From JABWBD01 sp040768665 (GTDB lineage Bacteria; Planctomycetota; Planctomycetia; Pirellulales; Thermoguttaceae): a stretch of 64,000 nt of DNA. Within the stretch, counting starts at the first letter, position 1. Each line of letters begins with the position of its first letter. The stretch spans positions 1-64,000 of the forward strand of contig JAXGMN010000029.1 of the NCBI GenBank assembly GCA_040768665.1. The letters run 5' to 3'. The position numbers and the translations under genes were made by a program. Positions 19,007 through 27,821 of this stretch are shown one piece after another. The notes under the pieces were generated by a model. The model had not been told where the DNA came from. It searched no databases and was given only the letters and a program-made list of their open reading frames with translations.

Positions 19007-20134
19007 TCATTCATCCTCGCCGTGTTCCACTATCAGTGGCAAAGCCACGGCAACGAGCGTTCCACGTCCGAGTTCACTTTCAATCCTCGCCGTTCCACCC
19101 AACAACCTCGCCCGCTCCCGAATGCCTTCGAGCCCGAACCGATCTGCTCCGACAATCATCGAGTCGAACCCAACTCCCCAGTCCTGCACCTCCAATTGCA
19201 CTTGGACATTCTCCTGGACGAGAGACAATCGTACCTTCTGGCTACAGCTATGTTTGCAGGCATTGGACAACGCCTCCTGGGCGATGCGGTAAAGCGCATT
19301 CTCAAGAATGTCGGGGAGCCGGTTGAAGGAGACCCGGCTCTGGAACTCGATTTCTCGACCATTCCCCTGATCATGGACCAAATGGGCGATGGCAGCGGTG
19401 ATGCCGGACTCGTCGAGGATCGGTGGCCTGACTCCGCTGATCAGCCGACGTGCTTCCGCATGAGCCTGCCGAAGCATCTCCAGACCGAACTCATAGAGGT
19501 TCTTGGCTTTTTCCGGTTGCTGTTTGCAGAAATGTTGACAACTCTGCAACTGCATTAACGCCGCTGCCAACTTCTGGGCCAGCCCGTCGTGAATATCGTA
19601 GGCGATCAACTGCCGCTCATGGTCGCTAGCCCGCAGCATGCGCCGAAGCGTGCGCCGTTCCCGCTCCAATGTCTCCTGTACCTGCTTGCGCTCGTGGATG
19701 TCGATGTTCGTGCCTACCATGCGAACCGGCTTACCATCGGGGCTTCGCTCGACGACCTTGCCCCGCCCAAGGAGCCATCGCCAGTTCCCGGTCTTTTCCC
19801 GAGCACGAAACTCGGCCTCGAAGTGCGGCGTCCTGTCCTCGATGTGCCCCTGCAACGCTTCAAGGGCTCGCTTCAGATCCTCTGGATGAACCCAGCTACT
19901 CCACTGCCTGTGATTCGGCGGCATCTCACCCGGTTTGTAGCCCAGAATCGTGAAATAGCTCGGGGAAAAGTAAAGCTCATCGGTGGGACAGTCCCATTCC
20001 CAGTAGCCGTCACTACTCGCCTCCAGGGTCAAGGCTAAACGCTTCTGCGTTTCGTGTAGTTCCTCCGCGACCGTGGCAAGTCGTTGACGCAACCGGACAA
20101 GTTCATTCTGTAGCTCGTCTGGGCCATCCATCAT
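19007..20134 (-). CDS. PAS-domain sensor histidine kinase (HisKA_3 type)
   Basis: A soluble 375-residue kinase. An N-terminal coiled coil (residues 5-38) precedes a PAS/PAC domain (SSDGYWEWDCPTDELYFSPS, with the PAC tail GTNIDIHERK ending about 150), a short coiled linker, the HisKA_3 phospho-acceptor His182 in AYDIHDGLAQKL, and a HATPase with N box EALSNACKHS, G1 DWGVGFD and G2 GLEGIRERARLLGG. No membrane segment is seen, so it senses a cytosolic signal. The partner would be a NarL-type response regulator, none of which is in the window. Confidence 0.92.
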   Translation of the reverse strand: MMDGPDELQNELVRLRQRLATVAEELHETQKRLALTLEASSDGYWEWDCPTDELYFSPSYFTILGYKPGEMPPNHRQWSSWVHPEDLKRALEALQGHIEDRTPHFEAEFRAREKTGNWRWLLGRGKVVERSPDGKPVRMVGTNIDIHERKQVQETLERERRTLRRMLRASDHERQLIAYDIHDGLAQKLAAALMQLQSCQHFCKQQPEKAKNLYEFGLEMLRQAHAEARRLISGVRPPILDESGITAAIAHLVHDQGNGREIEFQSRVSFNRLPDILENALYRIAQEALSNACKHSCSQKVRLSLVQENVQVQLEVQDWGVGFDSMIVGADRFGLEGIRERARLLGGTARIESELGRGTLVAVALPLIVEHGEDE

Positions 20135-20510
20135 TGAAAGACGCTCCTGGGAATGCTACCTATCGCCACTCGAACTGTTGATTTGAGAAATGCCATCCGC
20201 TGTGTTCACCGAGCCATCTCATCAATCAGCCCGGTTGGGGCCAGCTTTGCACTCCGCTCGCCACGCCCGGTGAAGGTGGCGAGTGTGCCATCTGAATCTC
20301 CTTCCCGACTGGCATCGGGCGACCATAGTCTACCCGGACTCCGCATGTCGAGGGAAGATCGGATCAGAGGAAGCCTTCATGGAAGAACACAGGCGGACGA
20401 GGCAACGCTTCGTTCATTGGCCATAGGAAGAGGCCTGTTGCGGGGATTCTTGCCGTACCCAATGTCAGCCGGCAGTGTAGTTTCACTACACCGATTCTGC
20501 AATAGACGGG
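20135..20510. other. Gene-free stretch with a short perfect palindrome
   Basis: Upstream region of the histidine kinase. No gene was recognised. The only structure is GTGTAGTTTCACTACAC at 20475-20491, a 7-bp stem with a 3-base loop, which could be an operator or chance. Confidence 0.4.
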
Positions 20511-20815
20511 TTAAAACAGACGTAACCGTTCACGGGGGCGGTCGGCGTCGCACTCAACGTAGTACACCCCTTCCGACATCCACACCGGCTTCGGCACCCG
20601 GCCGCGCTTTCGGAGAAAGGTTTGCTCGACACGAAGGAAACGTCGCCCTGCCTCGCTCATCGGCTTGTAGTTGGCCAGCACATTGCTCTTCCACCCCGAG
20701 TTGTCGTTCCATCCGTCGCTCAGGCGGCCGGTGATGCGGACGCCTCTTGCCGCGGTGATTGTCTCAAAGGGCTTTCCCGGGGCCCCGAAGTCGGTGTCGA
20801 TGATCGCTTGGGGCT
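20511..20815 (-). pseudogene. C-terminal fragment of an unidentified secreted-type protein
   Basis: The minus frame reads IIDTDFGAPGKPFETI, RGVRITGRLSDGWNDNSGWK and NVLANYKPMSEAGRRFLRVE, a coherent protein-like sequence of the sort found in planctomycete carbohydrate-active proteins, but its N-terminal part is missing: beyond about 20815 the frame turns into the antisense of a plus-strand HEAT-type fragment. Its last codons run through a copy of the repeat end GTAACCGTTCACGG, so the original C-terminus has probably been replaced. I cannot name the family. Confidence 0.5.
20522..20535 (+). repeat. Solitary terminal arm of the long-hairpin repeat
   Basis: GTAACCGTTCACGG, identical to the left ends of copies 2 and 3, without a right arm. 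It overlaps the end of the 20511-20815 fragment. Confidence 0.7.
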
Positions 20816-20837
20816 CCGCGCCGGCGACACCCATCAG

Positions 20838-21305
20838 AGTCAATTGGCCAACATTCGCAAGAGCCCGCAAGCGGTCGAGGCCCTGCTGGAGGCCACGCGG
20901 CACGAGGATCGTGTCGTCGCCGATCGGGCAGCCACATCGCTGGGCCTGATCGCCGCTCGCGGCGAAGCGGAGATCGCGCCGCTACGTCCGCGGATCGTGG
21001 CCGCCTTGCAGCAACTCTACACCCAATTCGGCGGCGGCTGCACGCGAGCCGACGCCGATTGGGGATACCATCCCGTCGGAAACGCCCTGCTCAAGCTGGA
21101 CAAGGACGGCGAGGCGGTCCTGGAAGGCTTCAGGGAGCAGACGAAGGACCGCCGGCTGGCCGACCTGGTTTGGCGGAGTCTCTGGATCCGGCAGGACAAC
21201 GGCACTTTCAGCGAGGTGACGGAAGCGGAGAACGAGGTCGCCATAAGGGCATGTCCCGCCTGGCTCGACACCAAACATAGCACCGCTCCGCGGCTGATGC
21301 AGTAG
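20838..21305 (+). pseudogene. HEAT-repeat-like fragment
   Basis: The plus frame reads QLANIRKSPQAVEALLEATR, RVVADRAATSLGLIAARGEA and GNALLKLDKDGEAVLEGF...LADLVWRSLWIRQDNGTF, helical-repeat sequence typical of planctomycete HEAT proteins. There is no start codon or N-terminal part: upstream it collides head-on with the minus-strand fragment at 20511-20815. It ends at a stop near 21305, some 40 bp before an IS91-type terminus. Probably debris of a large HEAT protein. Confidence 0.5.
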
Positions 21306-21343
21306 ATCGCGTTGTCGGTCCGCAGGAGCAGTTAATCGCCGAG

Positions 21344-21391
21344 TGATAGGAGAATTGATTTCCCACACGCGATGCGTCTAGTCCCGAAGAA
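21344..21391 (-). repeat. Isolated IS91-type terminus
   Basis: GTGATAGGAGAATTGATTTC followed by CCCAC and GTCTAGTCCCGAAGAA. The same block ends the transposase-bearing fragments at 25301, 28362 and 43771. No transposase sequence follows here, so this is a terminal remnant. Confidence 0.65.
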
Positions 21392-21434
21392 CTGGGGAGT
21401 CACGCGGGATCGCTGTCCGGCTTGACTTCATGCA

Positions 21435-23978
21435 TCATTTCTTCTCAATTCCCGGTTTCACCGCTTCCGCCGCAGGTGGCGCCCAGGTGATTCTGCAGTT
21501 GGAAAGTGCGGCCTTGAGAGTGGCTACTCCGGCGGCGGTTACCTGGGTGCCTCCGAGCCGTAGTTCGGTTAGCTTTAGTGCCTTGAGATGTTCAAGTCCC
21601 TTGTCCGTCACCGGTGCCCCCTGAAGGGACAGCGTTTTCAGATTTGGAAAACCAGCCACGAATCTGAGGCCGTTATCGGTCACTGCGGTATCGGTGAGCA
21701 TCAGACATTCCAGCTTCGTAAGCCCGGCGATTGCTTCCAAGGTGGCATCGCTGATGAGCTTGCCGCCGATTTCCAAGGATTTCAGGCTTTTGAGGGCCGC
21801 GAATCCTGGGCCGGTGATCTTGGTCCAGCCGGCGGCCAACGATTCCAGCGGCAATCCCTCAAGACATGCCAGGCCGGCATCGGTTACTTGGGTTCCGTGC
21901 ATGGCGATAAACGTCAGGTTAGGCAGTTCCTGCAGGTGAGCGATTCCAGCGTCGGTTACTCGGGTGTCATTGATGCCCAGATTTGTCAAAGACTTGAACG
22001 CCTTGAGATGCTCGATGCCTGAATCCTTCAGAGGCGAAGCCGAGAGGCAAATATCATCCAGTGATTTCATCCCATGGAGGTACTTGAGGCCCGGGCCGGT
22101 GACTTGGGTGGAATTGAGGACAAGCAGAGACATATTGACCAGGGCGCCTAGCTGTTGCAGACCGGCGTCGGTCACTGCCGTGCCAGTCAGGAACAATTGC
22201 TCAAGGGCTGCCAGCCCCTTGAGTTGCGGAAGGGTAGCGTCGTTGATCCGAGTCTCCTCCATGCGAAGCACTCTGAGGACTGTGGCGCTCTGGAGTTTCT
22301 CCAGGCCTCGGCCGGTCACTCTTGTTTTGTCAAGGTTGAGAGCACCAAGGGCTGTCAATCCATTGAGGCGTTCAAAGACTTCGTCACCAACGGACGTGTT
22401 GCCCGACAGATCAATCGCGGTGACTGAAAAACCTTCCTCCGGCAATTCCGCAATCGCCTTGAGTTCCCGCCACTGTTCGCCGACTCTGACGGTCAGCTTT
22501 CCCCCTTTTTGCAGCACCCACTCCGCCGCCTCTCGGTCGGGCTCTCTTGACGGAGTGTTCCCTACCGGCGCCGGCCTGGCTTCGAACGTCACCTTGCCCG
22601 GATCGTTCCATACCTGGACCGTGGCGCCGGGCTTGTCGATTGCCACGGCAGGCGTCTCCTTGGAGGTCCGCATCTGGAGGATGATCCCCAACAGCAATAC
22701 GACGAATGCTGCGCCTCCCGCTATCGCTGCGAACACAATCCTCTGCCGGTTCTTCCATGGTTTTCCAAAACGGCGGGAAGGGGCAACGAGCCGTTCGGTA
22801 ATCTGGATGGGCTCGCTCGCAAACAACTCATCCAGGGGCGACAGCGATTCGGCGGGCGGTTCGGTGCTTTCCGGCCGGTAGGACACGGTTTCGGCGTAAG
22901 GACTGGAACTCGGCGACACCGCGGAGGCAAGGCCCAAACCTTCATGCAACTTGCAGCCCTGCAGTTCCGAGATAACCGCGCTCATCGACGGTTGCCGATC
23001 TTCCGGCCGCTTGGCCAGCATCTTCTGAAAGACGTCATCCAACGATTTCGGCACGTCGCTGCGAAGCTCTCGAAGGGAAGGAATGGGGTGCTCCCGGTGG
23101 GCGAGCATTTTCTTTCCTACGGTGTCGCCGCCAAACGGCGACCGTCCAATGAGCAGGTAGTGGAGTGTGCAGCCCAAACTGTAGATGTCGGCCCGTACAT
23201 CGGCCGTCTTCGTATCGAGGGCTTGTTCCGGGGGCATATAATCGAACGTCCCCATCACCTGCCTGCTTTGGGTCAGACCGTCGTCGGCGGTGGCGTCGGC
23301 TTCGCCCGCGGTCTCCTGGATCCGGGCCAAACCCATGTCGAGAACCTTCACCGTCCCCTTCTTGTCCAAAAGCAGGTTGCGCGGCTTGATGTCCCGGTGG
23401 ATGACCCCCTGGCTATGCGCGTATTCCAGGCCCTTGGCAGCCTGTATCACGTAGTCTACGGCGCGGGCCACCGGAAGCGTCCCCGTTGCTGTGACCAGGG
23501 CGTGGAGATCCTGGCCTTCGACGTACTCCATTACCAGAAAATGAACGCCCTTGGCTTCGTCGGCATCATGCGCCGTGACGATGTTGGGGTGGGAAAGCTT
23601 GGCCGCCGCCTCCACTTCCCGCTGGAATCGCCGGACTGCTTCCGGCGACCTCGTTGCCGATGAGGGGAGCATCTTCAAGGCAACCACCCGCTTCATCCGC
23701 TTGTGCTGGGCCTTGTAGACCGCCCCCATCCCGCCCTTGCCGAGCTTGTCCAGGACCACGTAGTTGCCGACAACCAGGCCTCGGGTCTTCTTCTGGTAGA
23801 TCGCCTGGGCCTGAAACCTGGTGAGCTTGCCCAGGCTGTACAACTCCCTTGCGAGATCCTCTGCGGTTTGGGGCCGATGCTCCGATGGCAGGCCGTCCAG
23901 AAGTGACTGGACCTCTTTGGCATCCATGAGGCCGCAGTCGGTCAAGGACCGGATGAAACCGTCAAGTGTGATTGCCAT
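21435..23978 (-). CDS. Membrane Ser/Thr protein kinase with C-terminal leucine-rich repeats
   Basis: 847 residues. Residues 1-70 form a short helical N-domain, then a Hanks-type kinase: Gly loop LGKGGMGAVYKA, Lys102 in VALKML, HRDIKPRN with Asp196, and Asp214 in an altered DMG (usually DFG), then MPPEQ. One transmembrane helix spans about 413-435. The exterior part carries GKLTVRVGEQWRELKAIAEL and about a dozen LRRs of the form VTDAGLxxLxxLxNLxxLxL (residues 500-840). ATG 23978 starts at the domain proper (MAITLDGFIRSL); the 85 extra residues to 24233 run into the RAYT region. A receptor-like signalling kinase typical of planctomycetes. Confidence 0.93.
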   Translation of the reverse strand: MAITLDGFIRSLTDCGLMDAKEVQSLLDGLPSEHRPQTAEDLARELYSLGKLTRFQAQAIYQKKTRGLVVGNYVVLDKLGKGGMGAVYKAQHKRMKRVVALKMLPSSATRSPEAVRRFQREVEAAAKLSHPNIVTAHDADEAKGVHFLVMEYVEGQDLHALVTATGTLPVARAVDYVIQAAKGLEYAHSQGVIHRDIKPRNLLLDKKGTVKVLDMGLARIQETAGEADATADDGLTQSRQVMGTFDYMPPEQALDTKTADVRADIYSLGCTLHYLLIGRSPFGGDTVGKKMLAHREHPIPSLRELRSDVPKSLDDVFQKMLAKRPEDRQPSMSAVISELQGCKLHEGLGLASAVSPSSSPYAETVSYRPESTEPPAESLSPLDELFASEPIQITERLVAPSRRFGKPWKNRQRIVFAAIAGGAAFVVLLLGIILQMRTSKETPAVAIDKPGATVQVWNDPGKVTFEARPAPVGNTPSREPDREAAEWVLQKGGKLTVRVGEQWRELKAIAELPEEGFSVTAIDLSGNTSVGDEVFERLNGLTALGALNLDKTRVTGRGLEKLQSATVLRVLRMEETRINDATLPQLKGLAALEQLFLTGTAVTDAGLQQLGALVNMSLLVLNSTQVTGPGLKYLHGMKSLDDICLSASPLKDSGIEHLKAFKSLTNLGINDTRVTDAGIAHLQELPNLTFIAMHGTQVTDAGLACLEGLPLESLAAGWTKITGPGFAALKSLKSLEIGGKLISDATLEAIAGLTKLECLMLTDTAVTDNGLRFVAGFPNLKTLSLQGAPVTDKGLEHLKALKLTELRLGGTQVTAAGVATLKAALSNCRITWAPPAAEAVKPGIEKK

Positions 23979-24099
23979 AGACCCGACCTTCGCCCTGTAG
24001 CAGCGGGGTTTGGCCCTGCTGTCGACCCTTATGGCTGGAGACTCCCCTAATTGTACCAGAAACCGCGGGCCGCTCAAAGGTGTGGGTCGCCGAGAGGAT

Positions 24100-24887
24100 A
24101 AAAGGGGATAAGTCCAATTATTGGCATTTGGATGTTGGCATGATAGGCTGGGTGGCACGCCGAGAGCAGCACGAATAGCACCGGGCGGGATGGTTTTCCA
24201 TGTATTGAATCGTGGAAACGATCGTCGGACCATCTTTGAGGACAGCGGCGATTACGAGGCTTTTTTGCGACTGCTGGGCGAGACGCAGGAGGTGGTGCCG
24301 ATGCGGGTGTTGGCCTATTGTCTTCTCTCGAACATTGGCACATGGTGTTGTGGCCGGAGCATGACGGAGACTTGGCAGCCTTCATGCACCGAGTGACCAC
24401 GGCACACGTTCGACGATGGCACCTGCACCAGGGGAGTGTCGGGCGGGGGCATCTGTACCAGGGGACGTACAAGTCGTTCCCAGTGGAGCAGGACGAGCAT
24501 TTCTACAGTGTGTGTCGGTACGCGGAACGGAACGCCCGGCGCCCGAACCGGGTGCCACGTGCCGAGGAGTGGCGCTGGGGGAACTTGGCTCAGTCGGTGC
24601 ATCGGCAGGGTGTTGAGGAGACGGTGACATTGTCGAAATGGCCCGTGCCTCGGCCACGGAACTGGGGAACTGGGTGGAATTGGTCAACAAGGTGCAGACG
24701 GAGGCGGAATTGCAGGCGCTGCGAACCTCGGTGGCGCGAGGGCATCCTTTCGGTCGGGAGGACTGGCAGCGTCGCACGGCAAAGCAATTGGGCTTGGAGT
24801 ATACGTTACGACCTCGAGGACGCCCGCGGAAGCAGTAAACGCTTCGCGGCCACGCGTGGAGCGAGAATGTTGGACTTATCCCCTTTT
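24100..24887 (+). mobile_element. RAYT unit bounded by 18-bp perfect inverted repeats
   Basis: AAAAGGGGATAAGTCCAA at 24100-24117 recurs as its exact reverse complement at 24870-24887, enclosing one transposase pseudogene. A RAYT between inverted REP sequences is the expected arrangement of a REP-mobilising unit. The arm GGGGATAAGTCCAA resembles the GGGGACTGGTCCATTTTT core of the long-hairpin repeats. Confidence 0.8.
24157..24838 (+). pseudogene. REP-associated tyrosine transposase (Y1, HUH type), frameshifted
   Basis: Family sequence runs PRAARIAPGGMVFHVLNRGNDR, then DYEAFLRLLGET and RVLAYCLLSN in the first frame; a shift near 24330 continues with the HUH block HWHMVLWPEHDGDL, GHLYQGTYKSFPVEQDEHFY and CRYAERNARRPNRV carrying the probable catalytic Tyr. 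A second shift near 24640 leads to NWVELVNKVQTEAELQALRTS...PFGREDWQRRTAKQLGLEYTLRPRGRPRK, the normal tail. Both frameshifts make it inactive. The usual ATG is replaced by ACG, so the start may be lost as well. Confidence 0.88.
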
Positions 24888-25000
24888 CCCCCGCCCGAAG
24901 CACACGAAAGAAGACGAGACGGCTGTGCTTTCGCAGGCCCCCTTCCGCCCGGAACGTGGCCACACATTTCGCCCATCGGCAGGATGGCCGTTGCCCGCGT

Positions 25001-25276
25001 GCTGAAACGTGGCGAAATGCTCGTCCATCAAACGCCACAAGTCCGAGGCCTGAGGATCGCGTGGGCGGTACAACGGTGAGCGACTCGATACAGGTGGCCG
25101 TCATGACAGGCGTGGCAAGGGGCTAGTAGTGGTGTACGTGCCACTACTAGAACATGCGTACCTGTTCGGTCAATCCGGCCCAGGCTCGCACTGCAGTAAA
25201 TGCCTGTACATGGAGCGTTTATGGGGCATTCGAACTGCCCCACGCCGATTCTCGAGTGTGGAAAACCTGTCGTCGC
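25001..25276 (-). mobile_element. IS91-type fragment: transposase start side
   Basis: Matches 45269-45560 in the fuller copy: YRPRDPQASDLWRLMDEHFA of the transposase N-terminus, then the upstream region with GTAAATGCCTGTACATGGAG. A 10-bp hairpin (CTAGTAGTGG with CCACTACTAG, 25123-25150) lies just upstream of the transposase start and is partly eroded in the other copy. The sequence joins unrelated DNA at about 25000. Confidence 0.75.
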
Positions 25277-25357
25277 AGAAGACGCTGGGGATTAAATGAA
25301 TGATAGGCAAATTGATTTCCCACAGACACCGAGTCTAGTCCCGAAGAATTGAGTCAA

Positions 25358-25411
25358 GGGGGCACAAGAAGGCGAAGGCGGCCGCGGCCGCCTTCGCCTT
25401 CTTGTGCCCCC
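25358..25411. repeat. 54-bp perfect palindrome
   Basis: GGGGGCACAAGAAGGCGAAG at the left is mirrored exactly by CTTCGCCTTCTTGTGCCCCC at the right with GCGGCCGCGGCCGC in the middle; every position pairs and there is no loop. It lies in the non-coding end of the IS91-type fragment, past the transposase. A shorter 32-bp version is at 28439-28470 in another copy. Confidence 0.92.
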
Positions 25412-25555
25412 CGGCACGGTGGCAAAGCGACCCAGGACGCTCTTGGGAAGCCTCCCGAAGGTACGGTGATGGGCGGTCGGACCGCAGATCAAGGGCGAAT
25501 CCCGCCATGCGAACGCACCGTCCCTGTGCCCACACGTGAGCGGACAAAATCAGAA

Positions 25556-26426
25556 CGTGGCCCAGAACGTCGCTTCGTCCACGTACGTGAGTTCCCGGGG
25601 CTCGTCGTCGTGGACCGGCCCCTCTACTGCCGGCGGCCCCCGCGGCGGCGACGGATCCCATAGGTCGCAGTGGGCGCAGAATCTTTTCGATCACCTCCTG
25701 CTGCGGCGGCTCGATGAATGCAATCACCTTCATCTGGCCACCACACTGCGAACAAACCAGCGGATCGAATTCGTACACCCGCTTGATCAGCATCGCCCAC
25801 GTCTGGCTCGAGCGGCTTCGCGTCCGGACCCCTGCCGCCTCGGCACCGGACGATGCGGGCGGCAATTCTGCCGCGCGTGCCGCTTCCGCTGCCTTCGCAC
25901 GCACTCCACGTGCCTTGTTGGAATACCAGCCATAGTACCGAACGAGATGCGATCCCTTCGGCGGAATGTGCTGCGTGAACTCGGCCAGGAAATCCAGCGG
26001 CGAGAGGATCTGGAAGTTCCGCTTCACCCCGCGCCCCAGGCCCGCGTCTTCCGGATCGGGAAAGGCTCGACAAGCATCCTTTTCCGCTTTGTAGACCACC
26101 TCTCCGCTGCTGGTCACCTCGACGAGGCGCGAGAGGCTAAAAGGGCAACGCGTCATGTACTGCACCACGCGCTCAATCCCCGCTTGATCCCCCGCGGCCA
26201 AAAACACCGATTGATCGACACTGAACCCGCTGTGCGGCCAGCTCCGCATGTTCTCGACCACCTCCGGCTCGATCTTGCCCTCGGCCAGATACAGGGCAAA
26301 CACTGCTTCCTGCCACGCCGCGAGTAGCCGCTCCTTATCCAACTCGGGTACTTCCAGAAACTCACCCTCGCGCGTAAACGCCCCACACGTGACCAGCGTG
26401 TGCATGTGTGGATGAAAATGCAAAAG
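25556..26426 (-). pseudogene. IS91-family transposase, C-terminal part
   Basis: Coding includes LLHFHPHMHTLVTCGAFTRE (the HxH catalytic region of Transposase_32), GFSVDQSVFLAAGDQ, ERVVQYMTRCPFSLSRL, YYGWYSNKARGVRAKAAE and DPLVCSQCGGQMKVIAFIEP. After RPLRPMGSVAAAG the frame shifts; in the other frame the expected tail ELTYVDEATFWATF ends at about 25556. The N-terminal half (zinc ribbon and first His/Tyr region) is absent. A rolling-circle transposase remnant, not functional. Confidence 0.88.
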
Positions 26427-26523
26427 CCGGGAAGCGGGATCAAGGCAGAAAGCAAGAGATCGTCCAGCGGCCGCGGCCGAAGTGGAGCAGCGAAGCGGGT
26501 CAGGTAAACTGGGAGGGCTCGCT

Positions 26524-27489
26524 TCACACGGGAGACACGGAGGCCGGCTTGCCGCGCTCGGCCAAGGCTTGCCCAATCCGCGTCATCTGTGCTTGGGTCA
26601 ATTGCAGATTCGCCGCCGCCGCGGTTTCCCGGATCTGTTCCGGCCGTTTGGCGCCGCACACCGCGGCGGTAATCCCCGACTGCCGGACGGTCCAGTACAC
26701 GACGAGTTGGGCGACGGTGCAACCGATTTCCTCGGCAATCTCCCGCAGCTTGTCGACCAGGTCGTGGTTCTTCTGCCACTGCTCGCCCTGAAACATGGGA
26801 TACTTCCGCCGACTGTCGCTCTCGGCGAACGTGTCGGTCCGCTTGAGCTTGCCCGCCAAGAGCCCTTTCATCAGCGGCCAATAGACCAGCACCGCTATGC
26901 CGCGGTCGCGGCACCAAGGGAGCGCGTCGGCCTCGATGTCGCGCTGGAGCATGTTGTAGGGGGGCTGATAGGCGGCCAGCGGGCACTGGGCGACAAACGA
27001 TTCGAGTCCGGCGACATCGAGGTTGGAAGCGCCGACCGAGCGGGTCTTTCCTTCGTCCATCAACCGCTTCAATGCACCGGCCGACTCCGCCACCGGCACT
27101 TCCGGATCCGGCGCGTGCAAATAGAGCAGCTCCACCCGATCCGTATTGAGCCGGCGCAGACTCTCTTCGCACTGGCGTCGGAGGGTGGCGGGCGATGCGT
27201 CGTGAACGCGCAGGCCCCCTTCGTTCCAGTGGAGTCCGCCCTTGGTGGCAATAACCACCTCGTCGCGCCGCGAACCGAGTGCCCGTGCAATGAGTCGCTC
27301 GCTTTCGCCGTCGCGGCCGTACATGTAGGCGGTATCGAGGTGATTGATTCCCAACTCGAAACACGCCCCAATCGTGGCGAGACTGTTTTCTTCGGTCGCG
27401 CCGGGACTGGTCATGCCGGCGATGGGCCAGCAGCCCAGGGCGACGGTGGAGACTCGCATGCCGGTGTTGCCGAGAGAACGATATTCCAT
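26524..27489 (-). CDS. Aldo/keto reductase
   Basis: A 321-residue NADPH-dependent aldo/keto reductase. The catalytic tetrad can be followed: Asp and Tyr in HLDTAYMYGRDG, Lys in VIATKGGLHW, and His in LLYLHAPDPEV. N-terminus MEYRSLGNTGMRVSTVALG is canonical, so start ATG 27489 is taken; the longer frame to 27606 runs into the hairpin at 27571. It acts in the cytosol on sugar aldehydes or similar carbonyls. Position between an IS91 remnant and palindromic repeats suggests an unstable neighbourhood, but the gene is intact. Confidence 0.93.
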   Translation of the reverse strand: MEYRSLGNTGMRVSTVALGCWPIAGMTSPGATEENSLATIGACFELGINHLDTAYMYGRDGESERLIARALGSRRDEVVIATKGGLHWNEGGLRVHDASPATLRRQCEESLRRLNTDRVELLYLHAPDPEVPVAESAGALKRLMDEGKTRSVGASNLDVAGLESFVAQCPLAAYQPPYNMLQRDIEADALPWCRDRGIAVLVYWPLMKGLLAGKLKRTDTFAESDSRRKYPMFQGEQWQKNHDLVDKLREIAEEIGCTVAQLVVYWTVRQSGITAAVCGAKRPEQIRETAAAANLQLTQAQMTRIGQALAERGKPASVSPV

Positions 27490-27570
27490 GATGCGATTTG
27501 CAGACGGGCTTGAATGGACGTAGACCGAGTATAACGGGCTCGGTATACGGGCGACAAGGGTTGGGCAACC

Positions 27571-27668
27571 AAGAAGGGGTCGGGAGTCTTTTTCCGTATC
27601 TGCCACACCGCCGCTCGACAGATCGAGTGCGGTTAGCGGCCGATACGGAAAAAGGCCGACCCCTTCGC
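27571..27668. repeat. 98-bp long hairpin, second family
   Basis: Left arm AAGGGGTCGGGAGTCTTTTT continuing CCGTATC pairs with GATACGGAAAAAGGCCGACC continuing CCTT on the right; an inner stem CTCGA-CAGA-TCGAG lies at the centre. The core AAGGGGTCGGG-GTCTTTTT recurs on the minus strand at 30850. Confidence 0.85.
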
Positions 27669-27695
27669 GTGTTTCGATTCAGGCGACCGAGAAGA

Positions 27696-27818
27696 GTAAC
27701 CGTTCACGGGGCGGCCGGGGACTGGTCCATTTTTCGGCTGATCAAGGCATTTTGCCGACAAAGACGTTGGCCGAAAACATGGACCTGTCCCCCTCTCTTC
27801 CACCCCGTGAACGGTTAC
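27696..27818. repeat. Long-hairpin repeat, copy 3 (123 bp)
   Basis: Ends GTAACCGTTCACGGGGCGGC and CCACCCCGTGAACGGTTAC; inner arms GGTCCATTTTTCGGC and GCCGAAAACATGGACC. Lies 28 bases after the 98-bp hairpin of the other family and runs into the decayed DUF1648-like gene. Confidence 0.92.
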
Positions 27819-27821
27819 CCG

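Larger units (their letters stand above)
25301..26426 (-). mobile_element. IS91-family fragment: transposase C-terminal part and downstream terminus
   Basis: Starts at the shared terminus (TGATAGGCAAATTGATTTCC) and runs into transposase coding up to CTTTTGCATTTTCATC near 26426, where homology with 44830 stops abruptly. The fragment lies head to tail with the start-side fragment at 25001-25276, so they are not one simple truncated copy. It is directly followed by the aldo/keto reductase gene. Confidence 0.82.
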
